Source: CAYFIW01 sp964500645 (lineage in GTDB: Bacteria; Chloroflexota; Dehalococcoidia; Lucifugimonadales; UBA826). Taken from it: a stretch of DNA of 64,000 nucleotides. Position 1 is the first letter of the stretch. Every line of letters begins with the position of its first letter. Below are positions 8,636 through 17,896 of the stretch, one piece after another. The position numbers and the translations under genes were made by a program. The stretch lies in the NCBI GenBank assembly GCA_964500645.1, contig CAZCOH010000004.1, positions 15,164 to 79,163 of the forward strand, in the 5' to 3' direction. The notes below the pieces were generated by a model that saw nothing but the letters and a program-made list of their open reading frames with translations, made no database searches and was not told where the DNA came from.

Positions 8636-9379
8636 ATGAAAATCACCAAAACCAGTGACACTTTCGTCAGCGAATCTGCATTGTTTAAACACTTACAAAA
8701 TATGGAGGAGAATACGTGGACAGAACGTACTGTCTATATTACTTCTGATTCATTGTCCGGATCCTCCTCTACTCCCACCCTGTCAGGACCGGCGATAAAA
8801 ACAGTTATAGAAAACCTTGGAACATCTGAAAGTGGGTTTGTGATATTCCGTCGAGATGAATATGTTGAGGTTGTGGAGCCGCCTATGCGAATACCCATGG
8901 ATGCAATCATGCAAGACCAAGACATTTTGATGCTCGAAGATATTTTTCAAGAGAAACCTACTGTAGGAGTAGTATTGTTAAGATTAGGTAGGTTTGCCGT
9001 AGGGGTATTAAGTAGAGGCAGTCTGATTGCCAGTAAAACAGAAGGTCGATATGTGAAGAATCGGCATAAGGCCGGTGGGTCATCACAAAGAAGATTTGAA
9101 AGGAGCAGGGAGAGACTGGTTCGTGAGTTGTATGACAAAACTTGTGAAACTATGGAAAATGTTTTCACTCCACATGCAGAAGACATTAGCAGAATATTTC
9201 TAGGTGGTGAAAAACATACACTCAATGCTTTTGCGAAACGTTGTGGATATTTGTCTAACTTTAATGAAAAAATCTCTTCCAGGAATTTAAACGTCGTAGA
9301 ACCTAACCAAAAGGCTCTTGAAGAAATTTCGAAAGACGTTTTTAGTAGCAGGGTGATGACATTTGAATTATCAGCCTGA
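8636..9379 (+). CDS. VLRF1-type peptidyl-tRNA hydrolase / release factor (Vms1-like, acVLRF1)
   Basis: 247 residues. The centre reads GVVLLRLGRFAVGVL followed by a KTEGRYVKNRHKAGG block and GSSQRRFER; the GxxQ motif is G148-S-S-Q151. This is the eRF1-fold signature of Vms1/ANKZF1 and the bacterial VLRF1 proteins. Eukaryotic Vms1 uses the glutamine to cut the nascent chain from peptidyl-tRNA on stalled large subunits; the bacterial family is thought to do the same. A basic helix follows the motif, fitting rRNA or tRNA contact. The C-terminal ankyrin or zinc-finger parts of eukaryotic Vms1 are absent. The catalytic Gln is present, so activity is plausible. It runs convergently into an SDR gene, with 3 nt between the stops. 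Confidence 0.82.
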   Translation: MKITKTSDTFVSESALFKHLQNMEENTWTERTVYITSDSLSGSSSTPTLSGPAIKTVIENLGTSESGFVIFRRDEYVEVVEPPMRIPMDAIMQDQDILMLEDIFQEKPTVGVVLLRLGRFAVGVLSRGSLIASKTEGRYVKNRHKAGGSSQRRFERSRERLVRELYDKTCETMENVFTPHAEDISRIFLGGEKHTLNAFAKRCGYLSNFNEKISSRNLNVVEPNQKALEEISKDVFSSRVMTFELSA

Positions 9380-9382
9380 GAT

Positions 9383-10159
9383 CTATTGAGACGTATATCC
9401 CCCGTCAATTGCAAGAGATGCCCCAGTAATAAATGAAGCTTCGTCGGAAGATAGAAATAGTGCCGCGTTAGCTATTTCTTCTGGCTGGCCAAGGCGTCCC
9501 ATAGGATGTAGTGCCTTTAGGTATTCATTTGTGTCCGGGTCGCTTGTCAGGGATTCTGTCAATTGTGTTTCAACGAATCCTGGACAAAGGCAATTGACTC
9601 TAATGCCATCTTTCGCTAGATCATTAGCCAATGTTTTTGTAAATTGAACAACTCCTCCTTTCGATGGCGGGTATGCATTAAATCCCCCACCGAAACCTGC
9701 GGGATACCCAACCAGACCCATTATCGACGCCAAATTTAGAATGGACCCACCGCCTGATTCTTTCATGGCTGGGACTGCATACCATGACGCTAAATATGTC
9801 CCTTTAAGATTAACTTCTAAAACGCGGTCCCAAATCTCATGAGGATCACTGGATTCTGGTATAGCATTTCTTGCACTTATTCCGGCACTGTTAACTAAGA
9901 TGTCCAGTCTACCGAAAGTGGAGACTGCAAAATCGACCATTTTTCCAGCGTCGAAACCCGATGTTACGTCACACGTAAATGGGCTGACATGTTCTTTTGG
10001 ATGTTCTTGAAAATTTTCCGGAGTTACGTCTGCTGCCACAACTTTAGCTCCTTCAATCAAAAACCTCTCGACGCAAGCCCTACCTATGCCTGAGCCAGCT
10101 CCAGTTACAATGGCTATTTTCCCTTTCAATCTCGCAGTTATTTTTTCACTGGAACTCAT
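9383..10159 (-). CDS. SDR family oxidoreductase
   Basis: 258 residues. TGAGSGIGRA (residues about 19-28) is the canonical cofactor motif, AADVT gives an acidic residue for NAD, ILVNSAG replaces the usual NNAG, SILNLAS carries the active Ser, YPPSKGG is the YxxxK active site, and the C-terminal FITGASLAIDGGYTSQ is the typical SDR ending with IDGG. It is a complete classical SDR of the BDH/FabG type. GGGGG-like sequence lies upstream of the ATG. The substrate is unknown. Confidence 0.9.
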   Translation of the reverse strand: MSSSEKITARLKGKIAIVTGAGSGIGRACVERFLIEGAKVVAADVTPENFQEHPKEHVSPFTCDVTSGFDAGKMVDFAVSTFGRLDILVNSAGISARNAIPESSDPHEIWDRVLEVNLKGTYLASWYAVPAMKESGGGSILNLASIMGLVGYPAGFGGGFNAYPPSKGGVVQFTKTLANDLAKDGIRVNCLCPGFVETQLTESLTSDPDTNEYLKALHPMGRLGQPEEIANAALFLSSDEASFITGASLAIDGGYTSQ

Positions 10160-10310
10160 GGAATATCCCCCGGTAATTTAATGTGGGGATCGTATCATCT
10201 TCATAGCGGTAAGATTGCAATAGGCGAAGTTGTCTCGCTTATTGTGTTGCAGGGCTGTTAGAATTGGCGCGGATGTTTAAAGATAAGTGATAAGTGTTGA
10301 GGAGGCTACG

Positions 10311-10655
10311 ATGCCTACTTTTAAGAACCATATAATGGTTTGTGATGTCGAAAGAGATGACGGTGCTCATTGCGGTAATAAAGGTGGAGCTCAGGTTAAA
10401 GAGAGAGTAATTCAAGAATTATCGAAGCATGGTTTGAGAAGCAGCGTCTACGTTTCGAGTGCTGGTTGTACTAGTCAGCATAGGTTGTGTGAAATGGATC
10501 AGTGTTCAATGATAGTTTATGGTCCCGGTGGCGAGGGAACATGGTACGTTGTCGATCCTGAGGATGTAGAGACTGTCATAGAAGAACACGTTATAGGTGG
10601 GAACAAAGTAGAATCTTTGGTCAATGAAGGGATGAAAATAGAGTTGGAAGGCTAG
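10311..10655 (+). CDS. Thioredoxin-like [2Fe-2S] ferredoxin
   Basis: 114 residues. Cysteines at 11, 21, 53, 60 and 65 and the PTFKNHIMVCDVE opening fit the thioredoxin-fold ferredoxin family that carries one [2Fe-2S] cluster and also forms the NuoE-type domain. The C-terminal half has the GPGGEGTWYVVDPEDVE stretch usual for these proteins. I chose the ATG at 10311 because GAGGAGG sits directly upstream; an in-frame GTG 24 nt earlier has no such site. It probably transfers electrons; the partner is not evident from neighbours. It is convergent with the S51 peptidase gene, with no gap. Confidence 0.8.
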   Translation: MPTFKNHIMVCDVERDDGAHCGNKGGAQVKERVIQELSKHGLRSSVYVSSAGCTSQHRLCEMDQCSMIVYGPGGEGTWYVVDPEDVETVIEEHVIGGNKVESLVNEGMKIELEG

Positions 10656-11333
10656 TTAGATAGTTAATTCTTCTCCGGACTGGTATGTTTGCCAGCCTTT
10701 TATTTCGTAGATGACTACTTGCCCATCACCATAGACCTTACAAGTGGCACCATCGGATATTATCCCGGTGCCACTGTCTAATCCTATTACTGTGATTCCC
10801 ATTTGAATGTAATTTAATGATTCTCTGTAAATGATTTCAGGGACCTTGTTTTCGTGGTGCGGTACGGTCATTATTTTATTGACTATATCCAATGCTCCGA
10901 TGGATTCTCGATAATGCATCATTGCACCCATCGCCATTGCTCCGGCGCTCGAACCAGCAACTATAGCTCCATCCCTCATTTGGGTTAATAAAGTTTCTAG
11001 GAAAACGGATTCTTTCATCACGTCTACAAGATGTTTTGGATCACCCCCTGTCAGATAAATTATTTCTGAAGATTCAATTTGCGAGGTTAGGTCACGATTA
11101 TTAGAGTCTTTTCTTGTCAAGATACTTACTGAGTTAGGGGTTGCTCCTAATTTTGTAAAATAATTGCATCCATTTTTCTCGGCCAAATAGGGATTTTGAT
11201 TTGCCGCAGCAGTAGGGATTATTGTTACATTGGGGCTTTCAGAGGAACACATGGATATGATTGCGCGGTCAAATTGCTCACACGGATCACGAAATTCGTT
11301 TCCTCCCAGTAATGCAAATCGATACATGGACAA
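10656..11333 (-). CDS. Peptidase S51 family protein (dipeptidase E / cyanophycinase-like)
   Basis: 225 residues. The nucleophile elbow is AGSSAGA with Ser129, preceded by IIYLTGGDPKHL, the typical S51 GG(D/N) turn; VPHHENK could supply the catalytic His. S51 enzymes cut alpha-aspartyl dipeptides or beta-linked Asp-Arg from cyanophycin. There is no signal peptide. Whether the substrate is an Asp dipeptide or cyanophycin cannot be decided here; no cyanophycin synthetase is in the window. It precedes the RidA gene on the same strand. Confidence 0.83.
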   Translation of the reverse strand: MSMYRFALLGGNEFRDPCEQFDRAIISMCSSESPNVTIIPTAAANQNPYLAEKNGCNYFTKLGATPNSVSILTRKDSNNRDLTSQIESSEIIYLTGGDPKHLVDVMKESVFLETLLTQMRDGAIVAGSSAGAMAMGAMMHYRESIGALDIVNKIMTVPHHENKVPEIIYRESLNYIQMGITVIGLDSGTGIISDGATCKVYGDGQVVIYEIKGWQTYQSGEELTI

Positions 11334-11373
11334 TTCTCTTTAACATCTTAGTTAGTTTTTAAATAAAGGGAAA

Positions 11374-11841
11374 TTAATCTGAGATTTCTGCTATTAATTC
11401 AATTTCGATAGGCATTCCACCTGGTAGAGTCGCAACCCCGATTGCTGATCTGGCGTGACGTCCTTTTTCTCCAAAAACTTCCACAAGGAAGTCCGAGCAT
11501 CCATTTGCTACGGCTGGCGGTTCGGTAAAGTCAGGAGTTGCATTTACCATAGCTAAGAGTTTTATTATTTGTGTAACTCGGTCCAGATCGTCCAAATAAC
11601 CTTTTAACCTTGCTATCAAATTTATCGCTGTTAATCGAGCTGCATCGTATCCTTCTTCCAAAGATATCGAGTCCCCTAATTTTCCTTTGTATTCAGAGCC
11701 GTCTGGTTTAGGCGTAGGACCCACTCCAGAAAGGTATATCAGGTTTCCGGTCCTCACGACGGGGACATAATTGGCTACAGGGGCCGGAGAAATAGGAAGC
11801 GTTATACCTAGTTCCTCTAATCTAGACTCTATTTGGCTCAT
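11374..11841 (-). CDS. RidA/YjgF/Rid family protein
   Basis: 155 residues in the longer Rid subfamily (YjgH-like). It shows LIYLSGVGP, an internal LARLKGYLDDLDRVTQIIKL helix, a FLVEVFGEKGRHARSAIGVATLPGG region with the conserved Arg, and a closing PIEIELIAE strand. RidA proteins hydrolyse reactive enamine/imine products of PLP enzymes and amino acid oxidases, which are frequent in this window. AGGGAGG-like sequence precedes the ATG. A second family member lies at 27966-28358. Confidence 0.87.
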   Translation of the reverse strand: MSQIESRLEELGITLPISPAPVANYVPVVRTGNLIYLSGVGPTPKPDGSEYKGKLGDSISLEEGYDAARLTAINLIARLKGYLDDLDRVTQIIKLLAMVNATPDFTEPPAVANGCSDFLVEVFGEKGRHARSAIGVATLPGGMPIEIELIAEISD

Positions 11842-11958
11842 TATTTTCCTCCCTATACTTGGTTTTATATGTTGGTAATATAGAGGTGTATCTCAAATTT
11901 TGCATAATACACTCTTTATATAGATGGACTACCAGCATAGTAACAGAAGGAGGTTTTT

Positions 11959-12354
11959 ATGGCCTTGTTTTCAGACCAAGTAAGACTTAAGGCAGTGAAT
12001 CACGTCACCTATAACGTTCGTGACAAGGAAAAGGCTTTGGCATTTTGGGAAAATGTTCTTGGCGTCAAAAAAATACCTAAACAGGTGGAAGCCGATCACA
12101 TTATTTGGTTACAAATACCTAGTGGGGCGATGATACATCTGGTCGAAACCCCAGAAGGTCCGTCACTTCCTTCACACCATGGTGCATTTGAGGTGGATGA
12201 TATTAAATCAGCACAAGATGCTGTGAGGGAAATGGGTGTGGAAACTACGGATATTACTACTCGTAACGATGGGCAGAAGGTTTTTTTTCTAAATGATCCC
12301 GAAGGGAATCGGATAGAAATATGTACTAAATCTGGATTTGGTGTGTTGGTATAA
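11959..12354 (+). CDS. VOC (glyoxalase/bleomycin-resistance/dioxygenase) superfamily protein
   Basis: 131 residues with one VOC domain: VNHVTYNVRDKEKALAFWENVLG opens the first beta-alpha-beta unit, with a metal-binding His, and FFLNDPEGNRIEI closes the second with the conserved Glu. MIHLVE and HHGAFEV give further metal candidates. The motif set fits a glyoxalase-like metalloenzyme or dioxygenase. GGAGG precedes the ATG. The substrate is unknown. Confidence 0.85.
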   Translation: MALFSDQVRLKAVNHVTYNVRDKEKALAFWENVLGVKKIPKQVEADHIIWLQIPSGAMIHLVETPEGPSLPSHHGAFEVDDIKSAQDAVREMGVETTDITTRNDGQKVFFLNDPEGNRIEICTKSGFGVLV

Positions 12355-12402
12355 GTAAGATTGTTTCGGATACTTAAAGGGAATATTGGGCACCACAGTA
12401 TT

Positions 12403-13455
12403 TCAATTTATGGTTAGGAAGCTTGCAGCGTTGGTTTTTGTTATCGCATCGATTTCCTCAGTTGTAAATCCTCTGCCTTTCATTCTCGGAACTATGTGTT
12501 CCAGTATGTATCCGTATCCGTGCCCGCCGTATTTAACTAACCTGTGTTTTGTGCATATGTCATGTGAAATTACAATTCTGTCTAGGGCTCCGTAGTCGAT
12601 CATGGTTCTTATTAAGTCCATACGCTGAGCATCACTAGGCATATCGAAGTCTGAAGGTTGGTAGAAGGAAATTTCATTTCCGAAAAGATCCCATTCTAAG
12701 CCGCACCCAGTATCTGCTATGGTTTTTAATTCCTGTACGCTGTCTACGGTTCTATCCAAGTGCCCCATTATTACCCTATTCAGCGAGGCTCCGGCGTTAT
12801 CCAGTATCTGCAATATTTCGATTGGAGCTGCCTCAGATCTGCCAGGATGTATTAGAATTGATGCTCCTGTTTCCTTCTGAGCAAACGAGGATGCACGCAG
12901 GACTTTCTTTTCGTTTTTGGTTAATGGCCATGTACACCCAATCTCTCCAATAATTCCGGCCTTTATTCCTGTCCCATCTACTCCAATTGTCACTTGTTCA
13001 ATGATAATTGCTGCAAGATCGTCTTCGTCCATATCGTCAACTTCTTTTGGGTGTGCTGAATTCACGTAGTAACCTGCGCCCATGACAATATTTATTCCTG
13101 AAAGTCTCGATATGTTTTCCAGACTACGTGGGTCCCTGCCTATGCCTGCTGTCGTTGCGTCAACTATTGTTTTTCCGCCACTGTTTTTGTAATGAACAGC
13201 TTCTTCTACAGCAGTCTCTTGATTTAGAAGTTTTAAATTATCATGGTTGCTATAACAGTACTGTCTTATCCAACCCAAGTTTTCCATCGTGACAGGCTTA
13301 TTCACCATGTTTGAGTCTTCAGTTCGTGTAGGCTGGGTAAACATAACCCCAAAATCAATCATCAGGTGTTCATGGGTCATTGTAGGACCAAGTTCTTCTG
13401 GCATTATCGTTCCGAGGACAGTTTGAATTCTATTTCTCTGCTCATCTAATGCCAT
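12403..13455 (-). CDS. Phosphotriesterase-family metal-dependent hydrolase
   Basis: 350 residues, TIM-barrel amidohydrolase. His28 and His30 in MTHEHL form the metal-binding HxH; IGEIG, ILIHPGR, VIMGHLDR and VISHDIC give the further metal or catalytic positions of the PTE family. Members are lactonases, phosphotriesterases or homologues of unknown substrate; the bridging lysine of PTE is not obvious, and the GEIG motif is typical of the Glu-bridged branch. An MFS exporter lies 24 nt upstream on the same strand, suggesting uptake or efflux of its substrate. Confidence 0.85.
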   Translation of the reverse strand: MALDEQRNRIQTVLGTIMPEELGPTMTHEHLMIDFGVMFTQPTRTEDSNMVNKPVTMENLGWIRQYCYSNHDNLKLLNQETAVEEAVHYKNSGGKTIVDATTAGIGRDPRSLENISRLSGINIVMGAGYYVNSAHPKEVDDMDEDDLAAIIIEQVTIGVDGTGIKAGIIGEIGCTWPLTKNEKKVLRASSFAQKETGASILIHPGRSEAAPIEILQILDNAGASLNRVIMGHLDRTVDSVQELKTIADTGCGLEWDLFGNEISFYQPSDFDMPSDAQRMDLIRTMIDYGALDRIVISHDICTKHRLVKYGGHGYGYILEHIVPRMKGRGFTTEEIDAITKTNAASFLTIN

Positions 13456-13478
13456 GGTCTTTTGTATCCTAAATAGTC

Positions 13479-14774
13479 TTAGTCTAATTGTCTAAATGTT
13501 CGGTTTAATACTCCAAAAATTATCGTGAATGTAGCTAGCATAAGCCCGCTTATCATTAGCGCGTCGGGAGTTCCGATTTTTTGTGCTATGAATCCTATAG
13601 GGACGGCACTGAGTGGCATCATACCAAAGGACATCATACCTATGCTCATGACACGTCCTCTCATTCGGGGATCTGCTTTTAACTGGATCATCGTCATATT
13701 CATTGCCATGTAAACGGAACTTGTGAGTCCAATGAATACCAGTAGTAGGATAGCTAACGGGAAAGAAGTTACTTGAGAGCAAATGGCCAAGACTATACCC
13801 CACGTTGTGCAGGCCCCCAGCATGATGATACCCCTCTTTTTCATGTTGCTAAAGGCTGCTAGCAGTATTGTGCCTGCGGTTGCTCCTATGCCCATTATCA
13901 TTAAAAGAATTCCAAGTCCGTCGGATTGTATGTCTAGGGCTTCTCTCGCCCATGCTGGTAGGAGAGCCATATATGAAAAGCCGAAAAGAACTGGGATAAA
14001 GGTCATGATAAAGAGACCTCTCAAATCAGGCACGCTGAAAGAATACGTTAGGCCTTCTTTGATATCCGCTATGACGCTTTTCTTTTCTTGTATTTCAATT
14101 TTCCGAACATAGTTGACCATGACTATCGACAGAGCTGAAAAAACGTAAACACCTGCAACAATAAAAAAGACTCCTGCTGTATCTACGAGCAATATTAAAA
14201 ACCCTGCAAGCGCAGGACCAGCAACCCTTGTCAGGTTCATGCTTGAATGGTTTAGAGATATTGCGTTCATTAATTTATTTTCCGGAACAATATCTGAGAT
14301 TATTGCCTGCCTGCTTGGCATGTTGATTGCCATCAATGACCCATTGAAAACTCCAATTATCATAATGTGCCAGAAAGTTACGATTCCAGTTATGTCTAAT
14401 ATTCCGAGAATAAGCGTTAGAACTGCGTTGACTGCTTGGCTGAAAAAAATCAATTTTTTTCGTGAAAATCTGTCAGCGAGAGCCCCGGCGAAAGGGGCGA
14501 CTACTGTCATTGGCAGTGCAAATGTCAAGGTTACTAAAGTGAGTGCTAGTGGCGAATCGCCAGTTACTCTAAGGATTAGCCAGCTTCTCGTGATCATTTG
14601 CATATTCATTGCCATGAAAGATACAAATGAACCAATCCATATCCATCTAAAATCTCTGTACGAAAGTGAATCTAAAATTGTGGAGAATCGTGAAACAGAT
14701 GTGGGTGATTCTGCAGTGGTATCGGCCTTTCCCTCTGCATGGGATTCTTGAGAAGTCTTAGACGGAGAAGCCAA
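13479..14774 (-). CDS. MFS transporter (enterobactin-exporter-like, about 12 TM)
   Basis: About 431 residues with 10-12 hydrophobic segments. GALADRFSRKKLI is the loop 2-3 motif of the MFS; the N-terminus is a charged cytosolic tail. The overall pattern resembles the MFS_3 / EntS type of exporters. I chose TTG at 14772-14774 (start of LASPSKTSQ) since AAAGGCGG lies upstream; an in-frame start 60 nt earlier lacks a ribosome site. It is upstream of the PTE-like hydrolase on the same strand and divergent from the aldolase operon. Confidence 0.82.
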   Translation of the reverse strand: MASPSKTSQESHAEGKADTTAESPTSVSRFSTILDSLSYRDFRWIWIGSFVSFMAMNMQMITRSWLILRVTGDSPLALTLVTLTFALPMTVVAPFAGALADRFSRKKLIFFSQAVNAVLTLILGILDITGIVTFWHIMIIGVFNGSLMAINMPSRQAIISDIVPENKLMNAISLNHSSMNLTRVAGPALAGFLILLVDTAGVFFIVAGVYVFSALSIVMVNYVRKIEIQEKKSVIADIKEGLTYSFSVPDLRGLFIMTFIPVLFGFSYMALLPAWAREALDIQSDGLGILLMIMGIGATAGTILLAAFSNMKKRGIIMLGACTTWGIVLAICSQVTSFPLAILLLVFIGLTSSVYMAMNMTMIQLKADPRMRGRVMSIGMMSFGMMPLSAVPIGFIAQKIGTPDALMISGLMLATFTIIFGVLNRTFRQLD

Positions 14775-15033
14775 ATCATTTCCGCCTTTGCTGTAGAAAA
14801 CTAGTTGTGAACATTGAATGAACGGTACCATCAAAATGTCTATACAGTCAATTATTTCATGTTTTTTATTTCTGTAGTTTAGTGGCTAAATACACTTTAA
14901 AATTCTTAATTTCTTAAAATTATTGTGATGGTATTTATAAAAATAAATCTTATTAGACTCATTTAGTTAAGCTCTGTAAAATGCAGACATTATTTAGATT
15001 TGAATATAAGTGCTAACTATAGGAGGTGGAATC

Positions 15034-15861
15034 TTGAACGGTGAAGAACTAAAGAATCGAGTGAATAATGGCGGAATAGTTTACGGGACTATGATTAGTA
15101 TGGGACGACATCCTGGTTGGGGGCGGACAGTTGGGGCTTTTGGTCTAGATTACGTAATTATAGACACAGAGCATGCCCCTCGAAGTAGAGCCGAAGTATC
15201 AGACTATATGGCAGCTTTTAATTACACAGGTGTAGTACCCATAGTTAGAGTTCCTATTCCAGCTTCGCATTATGTGACTATGTATCTAGATGCTGGTGCT
15301 CAGGGTGTTCTGGCACCCTACTGCGAGACCGTTGATGAGGTTAAAGAGGTTGTTGGAGCTGCAAAATGGCGTCCACTTAAGGGTGAATTGGTTAAAAGAG
15401 CGGTAGACTCTGGAGAATTACCTAGTGAAGAAACAAAAGTGTATTTGGAAAATAGAAACAAGAATAATGTTTGCATAATCGGAATAGAAAGTGTCCCAGC
15501 TATTGAAAACCTAGAGAACATCTTAAAAGTACAAGGAATTGACGCAATATTTGTTGGTCCCAATGACTTGACAATAACTCTTGGTGTTCCCGATCAATAC
15601 GATCATCCTGATTACGAAGCAGCGCTCAGAGAAATAATCTCCAAATCAAGTGCTGCTAATGTGCCGGTCCTAATTCACCACCAAACTGTAGAGTTGACCC
15701 AGAAATGGTTGAAGGAGGGATCTAGGTTTGTTCTTTATTCCAGTGATGCTAGGACAATGCACAATGGATACAGGGAGGAATTTGGAGAAATTAAAAAGGT
15801 AGGAGCCGAGTTGGGAGGCCAAAAGTTGGGTGATATTGGAGAATCTGAGGAAGTAATTTAA
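15034..15861 (+). CDS. HpcH/HpaI aldolase family protein
   Basis: 275 residues. FVGPNDLTITLG, GIESVPAIENLENIL (metal-binding Glu), VPIVRVP and GAQGVLAPYCET match class II metal-dependent 2-keto-3-deoxy acid aldolases such as HpcH, YfaU and GarL. IIDTEHAPR carries the catalytic Glu-His region. They split 4-hydroxy-2-oxo acids to pyruvate plus an aldehyde. TTG at 15034 is chosen because AGGAGGTGG ends 4 nt before; the ATG-less open frame reaches 24 nt further up. First gene of a seven- to eight-gene plus-strand run with sugar-acid type enzymes. Confidence 0.88.
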   Translation: MNGEELKNRVNNGGIVYGTMISMGRHPGWGRTVGAFGLDYVIIDTEHAPRSRAEVSDYMAAFNYTGVVPIVRVPIPASHYVTMYLDAGAQGVLAPYCETVDEVKEVVGAAKWRPLKGELVKRAVDSGELPSEETKVYLENRNKNNVCIIGIESVPAIENLENILKVQGIDAIFVGPNDLTITLGVPDQYDHPDYEAALREIISKSSAANVPVLIHHQTVELTQKWLKEGSRFVLYSSDARTMHNGYREEFGEIKKVGAELGGQKLGDIGESEEVI

Positions 15862-15873
15862 GGAGAGTTAATA

Positions 15874-16767
15874 TTGTCTTGGACTTTTGTCCCGGTTAAT
15901 GGCCCTTATGGTGGAACTACGGAGGGCCCAGTGTGGGATGGAGAGTGTTTGCTTTTCACCCATATACCAGATAGTGCTATCCTGAAATTTGACCCTAAAA
16001 CGGGTATTTCTACTGCATATAGGGAGGGAACTAATTTTGCCAATGGTCTCTCTTTCGATTCATCAGGTCGATTGTATGCATGCGAGGGTGGCGCAAGAAG
16101 AGTTGTCAGATATGATGGAGAAGAGGTAGTGGTACTGGCCGACCAATTCGAGGGGAAGAAATTAAATATTCCAAATGATATAGCTATCGATGTAGAAGGC
16201 AATATTTGGTTTACTGACCCATATTATGAAGGTTCTGCAGGAGACTGGAGTCTAAATCTTGATAACAAGGAATTGACTCACGACTCTGTATATCGGATCA
16301 ATTTAGATGGACAAAAGACGGGTATAGAGCGGGTTACTTTTGATACGACAAGGCCTAATGGTCTGTTGTTTTCTCTTGATTATAAAACCTTGTATGTTGC
16401 TCAAAGTGGCAGGTTGCCCGAGGAAAAAAGAGAACTTAGGGCGTATCCTGTGAAACCCGATGGAACTCTTGCAGAATATGAAATATTGCATGACTTTGGA
16501 GACCACCGGGGTGTGGATGGAATGGTTTTGGATCATGAGGGTAATATAGTCGCATGTGCTGGCTATAATGAGGGAGGGCCTGGTCCCAAAATATATGTTT
16601 TTTCACCGTCGGGAGAGATAATAGAGACTCACCCGACGCCCTTTGATAGACCTACAAATTGTACGTTTGGGGGAAAAGACTTAATGACTTTATATGTTAC
16701 TAACGGCCAAGGATATTTGTTAATGGCTCATACTGAAAGAAAGGGTAGGTTAAATTATCCGGCGTAA
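15874..16767 (+). CDS. SMP-30/gluconolactonase/regucalcin-like lactonase
   Basis: 297 residues, six-bladed beta-propeller. GTTEGPVWDGE gives the conserved first metal Glu, NIPNDIAIDVEGNIWFTDP has the Asn/Asp metal ligands, TRPNGLLFS the third Asn, and GVDGMVLDHEGN the last Asp. These proteins hydrolyse aldonolactones in sugar-acid catabolism. TTG start with AAGGAG 7 nt upstream. It follows the aldolase by 12 nt and precedes a Gfo/Idh dehydrogenase, which together fit oxidation of a sugar to its lactone, ring opening and cleavage. Confidence 0.88.
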   Translation: MSWTFVPVNGPYGGTTEGPVWDGECLLFTHIPDSAILKFDPKTGISTAYREGTNFANGLSFDSSGRLYACEGGARRVVRYDGEEVVVLADQFEGKKLNIPNDIAIDVEGNIWFTDPYYEGSAGDWSLNLDNKELTHDSVYRINLDGQKTGIERVTFDTTRPNGLLFSLDYKTLYVAQSGRLPEEKRELRAYPVKPDGTLAEYEILHDFGDHRGVDGMVLDHEGNIVACAGYNEGGPGPKIYVFSPSGEIIETHPTPFDRPTNCTFGGKDLMTLYVTNGQGYLLMAHTERKGRLNYPA

Positions 16768-16810
16768 CGCCTAAATTTATATATGTTCAATAAACTTAAG
16801 GAGATTTTTA

Positions 16811-17851
16811 ATGACGTCAGAAAATATTAATATTGGTCTGATTGGTGCTGGAGGGAATACTAGACTCAGGCATATCCCGGGATTTAATGCGATGAACGGG
16901 GTAACTGTGTCAGCCGTCTGTAATAGAAGTCTGGAATCCGGAAAACGAGTTGCAGATGAATTTGGAATTGAAAATGTTTATGGAAGTTGGGAGGAATTAA
17001 TTGCAGACCCAGATATTGATGCTGTGTGTATCGGGACTTGGCCCTATATGCACTGCACCTTGGTATTAGAAGCTTTAGAGCATGGTAAACATGTAATGAC
17101 AGAGGCAAGAATGTCATTGGATTCTGCTGATGCCCATGCAATGCTTGATGCTTCTAGACATTATCCTGATCAGATAACTCAAATCGTACCAGCTCCCCAC
17201 ACTCTCAACCTGGACAAAACCATCAGGCAATTAATAGGAAATGGTTATGTTGGTGATCTAATTTCTGTGGATGCCTCGATCACGCAGGGAGGTTTTGTTG
17301 ATAGTGAGAAGCCATTTCACTGGAGACAGAGTAGGGATTTTAGCGGTTTTAACATTATGGGTTTAGGGATATGGTATGAAGCTATCATGAGATGGGTAGG
17401 CCCGGCATCATCAGTGCAGGCACTGACGAGAATCACAGTGTCGAATAGAAAAGATGAAGCAGGTGAATTACAGATAATTTCAGTACCAGACCACGTGGAA
17501 ATATTGTGTGAAATGTTCTCTGGTCCTACTATGCATATACGGTTTAGTGATGTTCTGGGACACGCACCTGGGAACGCTGTTTGGATATATGGAAGCGAGG
17601 GGACGCTCCACGTAGATGGCTCAAACCTTAAACTTTACGGTGGCCAGAGAAATGATGAGGGCTTGTCTGAAATTGAGATTAATCCTGAGCTAGGTGGAGC
17701 TTGGAGAGTTGAAGAGGAGTTCATAAATGCAATTAGAGGTATTGAAGAAATAACTCATACTTCTTTTCAAGATGGTGTTAGGTACATGGAATTTACTGAA
17801 GCGGTGACACGCAGTGCGCAATCTGGTGAAAAGATTAATTTGCCCTTTTAG
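16811..17851 (+). CDS. Gfo/Idh/MocA family NAD(P)-dependent dehydrogenase
   Basis: 346 residues. IGLIGAGGNTRLRHIPGF holds the Rossmann glycine motif (residues about 8-15), and HGKHVMTEARMSL occupies the position of the usual EKP motif, here with the Lys-Pro pair missing (EAR). The C-terminal part has the alpha/beta GFO fold with a HWRQSRDFSGFN substrate strand. Family members oxidise or epimerise sugars and inositols. The departure from EKP may affect catalysis and is worth checking. AAGGAG precedes the ATG. Confidence 0.85.
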   Translation: MTSENINIGLIGAGGNTRLRHIPGFNAMNGVTVSAVCNRSLESGKRVADEFGIENVYGSWEELIADPDIDAVCIGTWPYMHCTLVLEALEHGKHVMTEARMSLDSADAHAMLDASRHYPDQITQIVPAPHTLNLDKTIRQLIGNGYVGDLISVDASITQGGFVDSEKPFHWRQSRDFSGFNIMGLGIWYEAIMRWVGPASSVQALTRITVSNRKDEAGELQIISVPDHVEILCEMFSGPTMHIRFSDVLGHAPGNAVWIYGSEGTLHVDGSNLKLYGGQRNDEGLSEIEINPELGGAWRVEEEFINAIRGIEEITHTSFQDGVRYMEFTEAVTRSAQSGEKINLPF

Positions 17852-17896
17852 CCAAATATTTATAAATGATATTGATCAGGTCTTTGAGGAAGCTTT

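Noticed and set aside
13492..14751. Several long ORFs antisense to or in other frames of the MFS gene
   Set aside because: They are shadows in a hydrophobic coding region; the MFS frame has family motifs and length, they do not.
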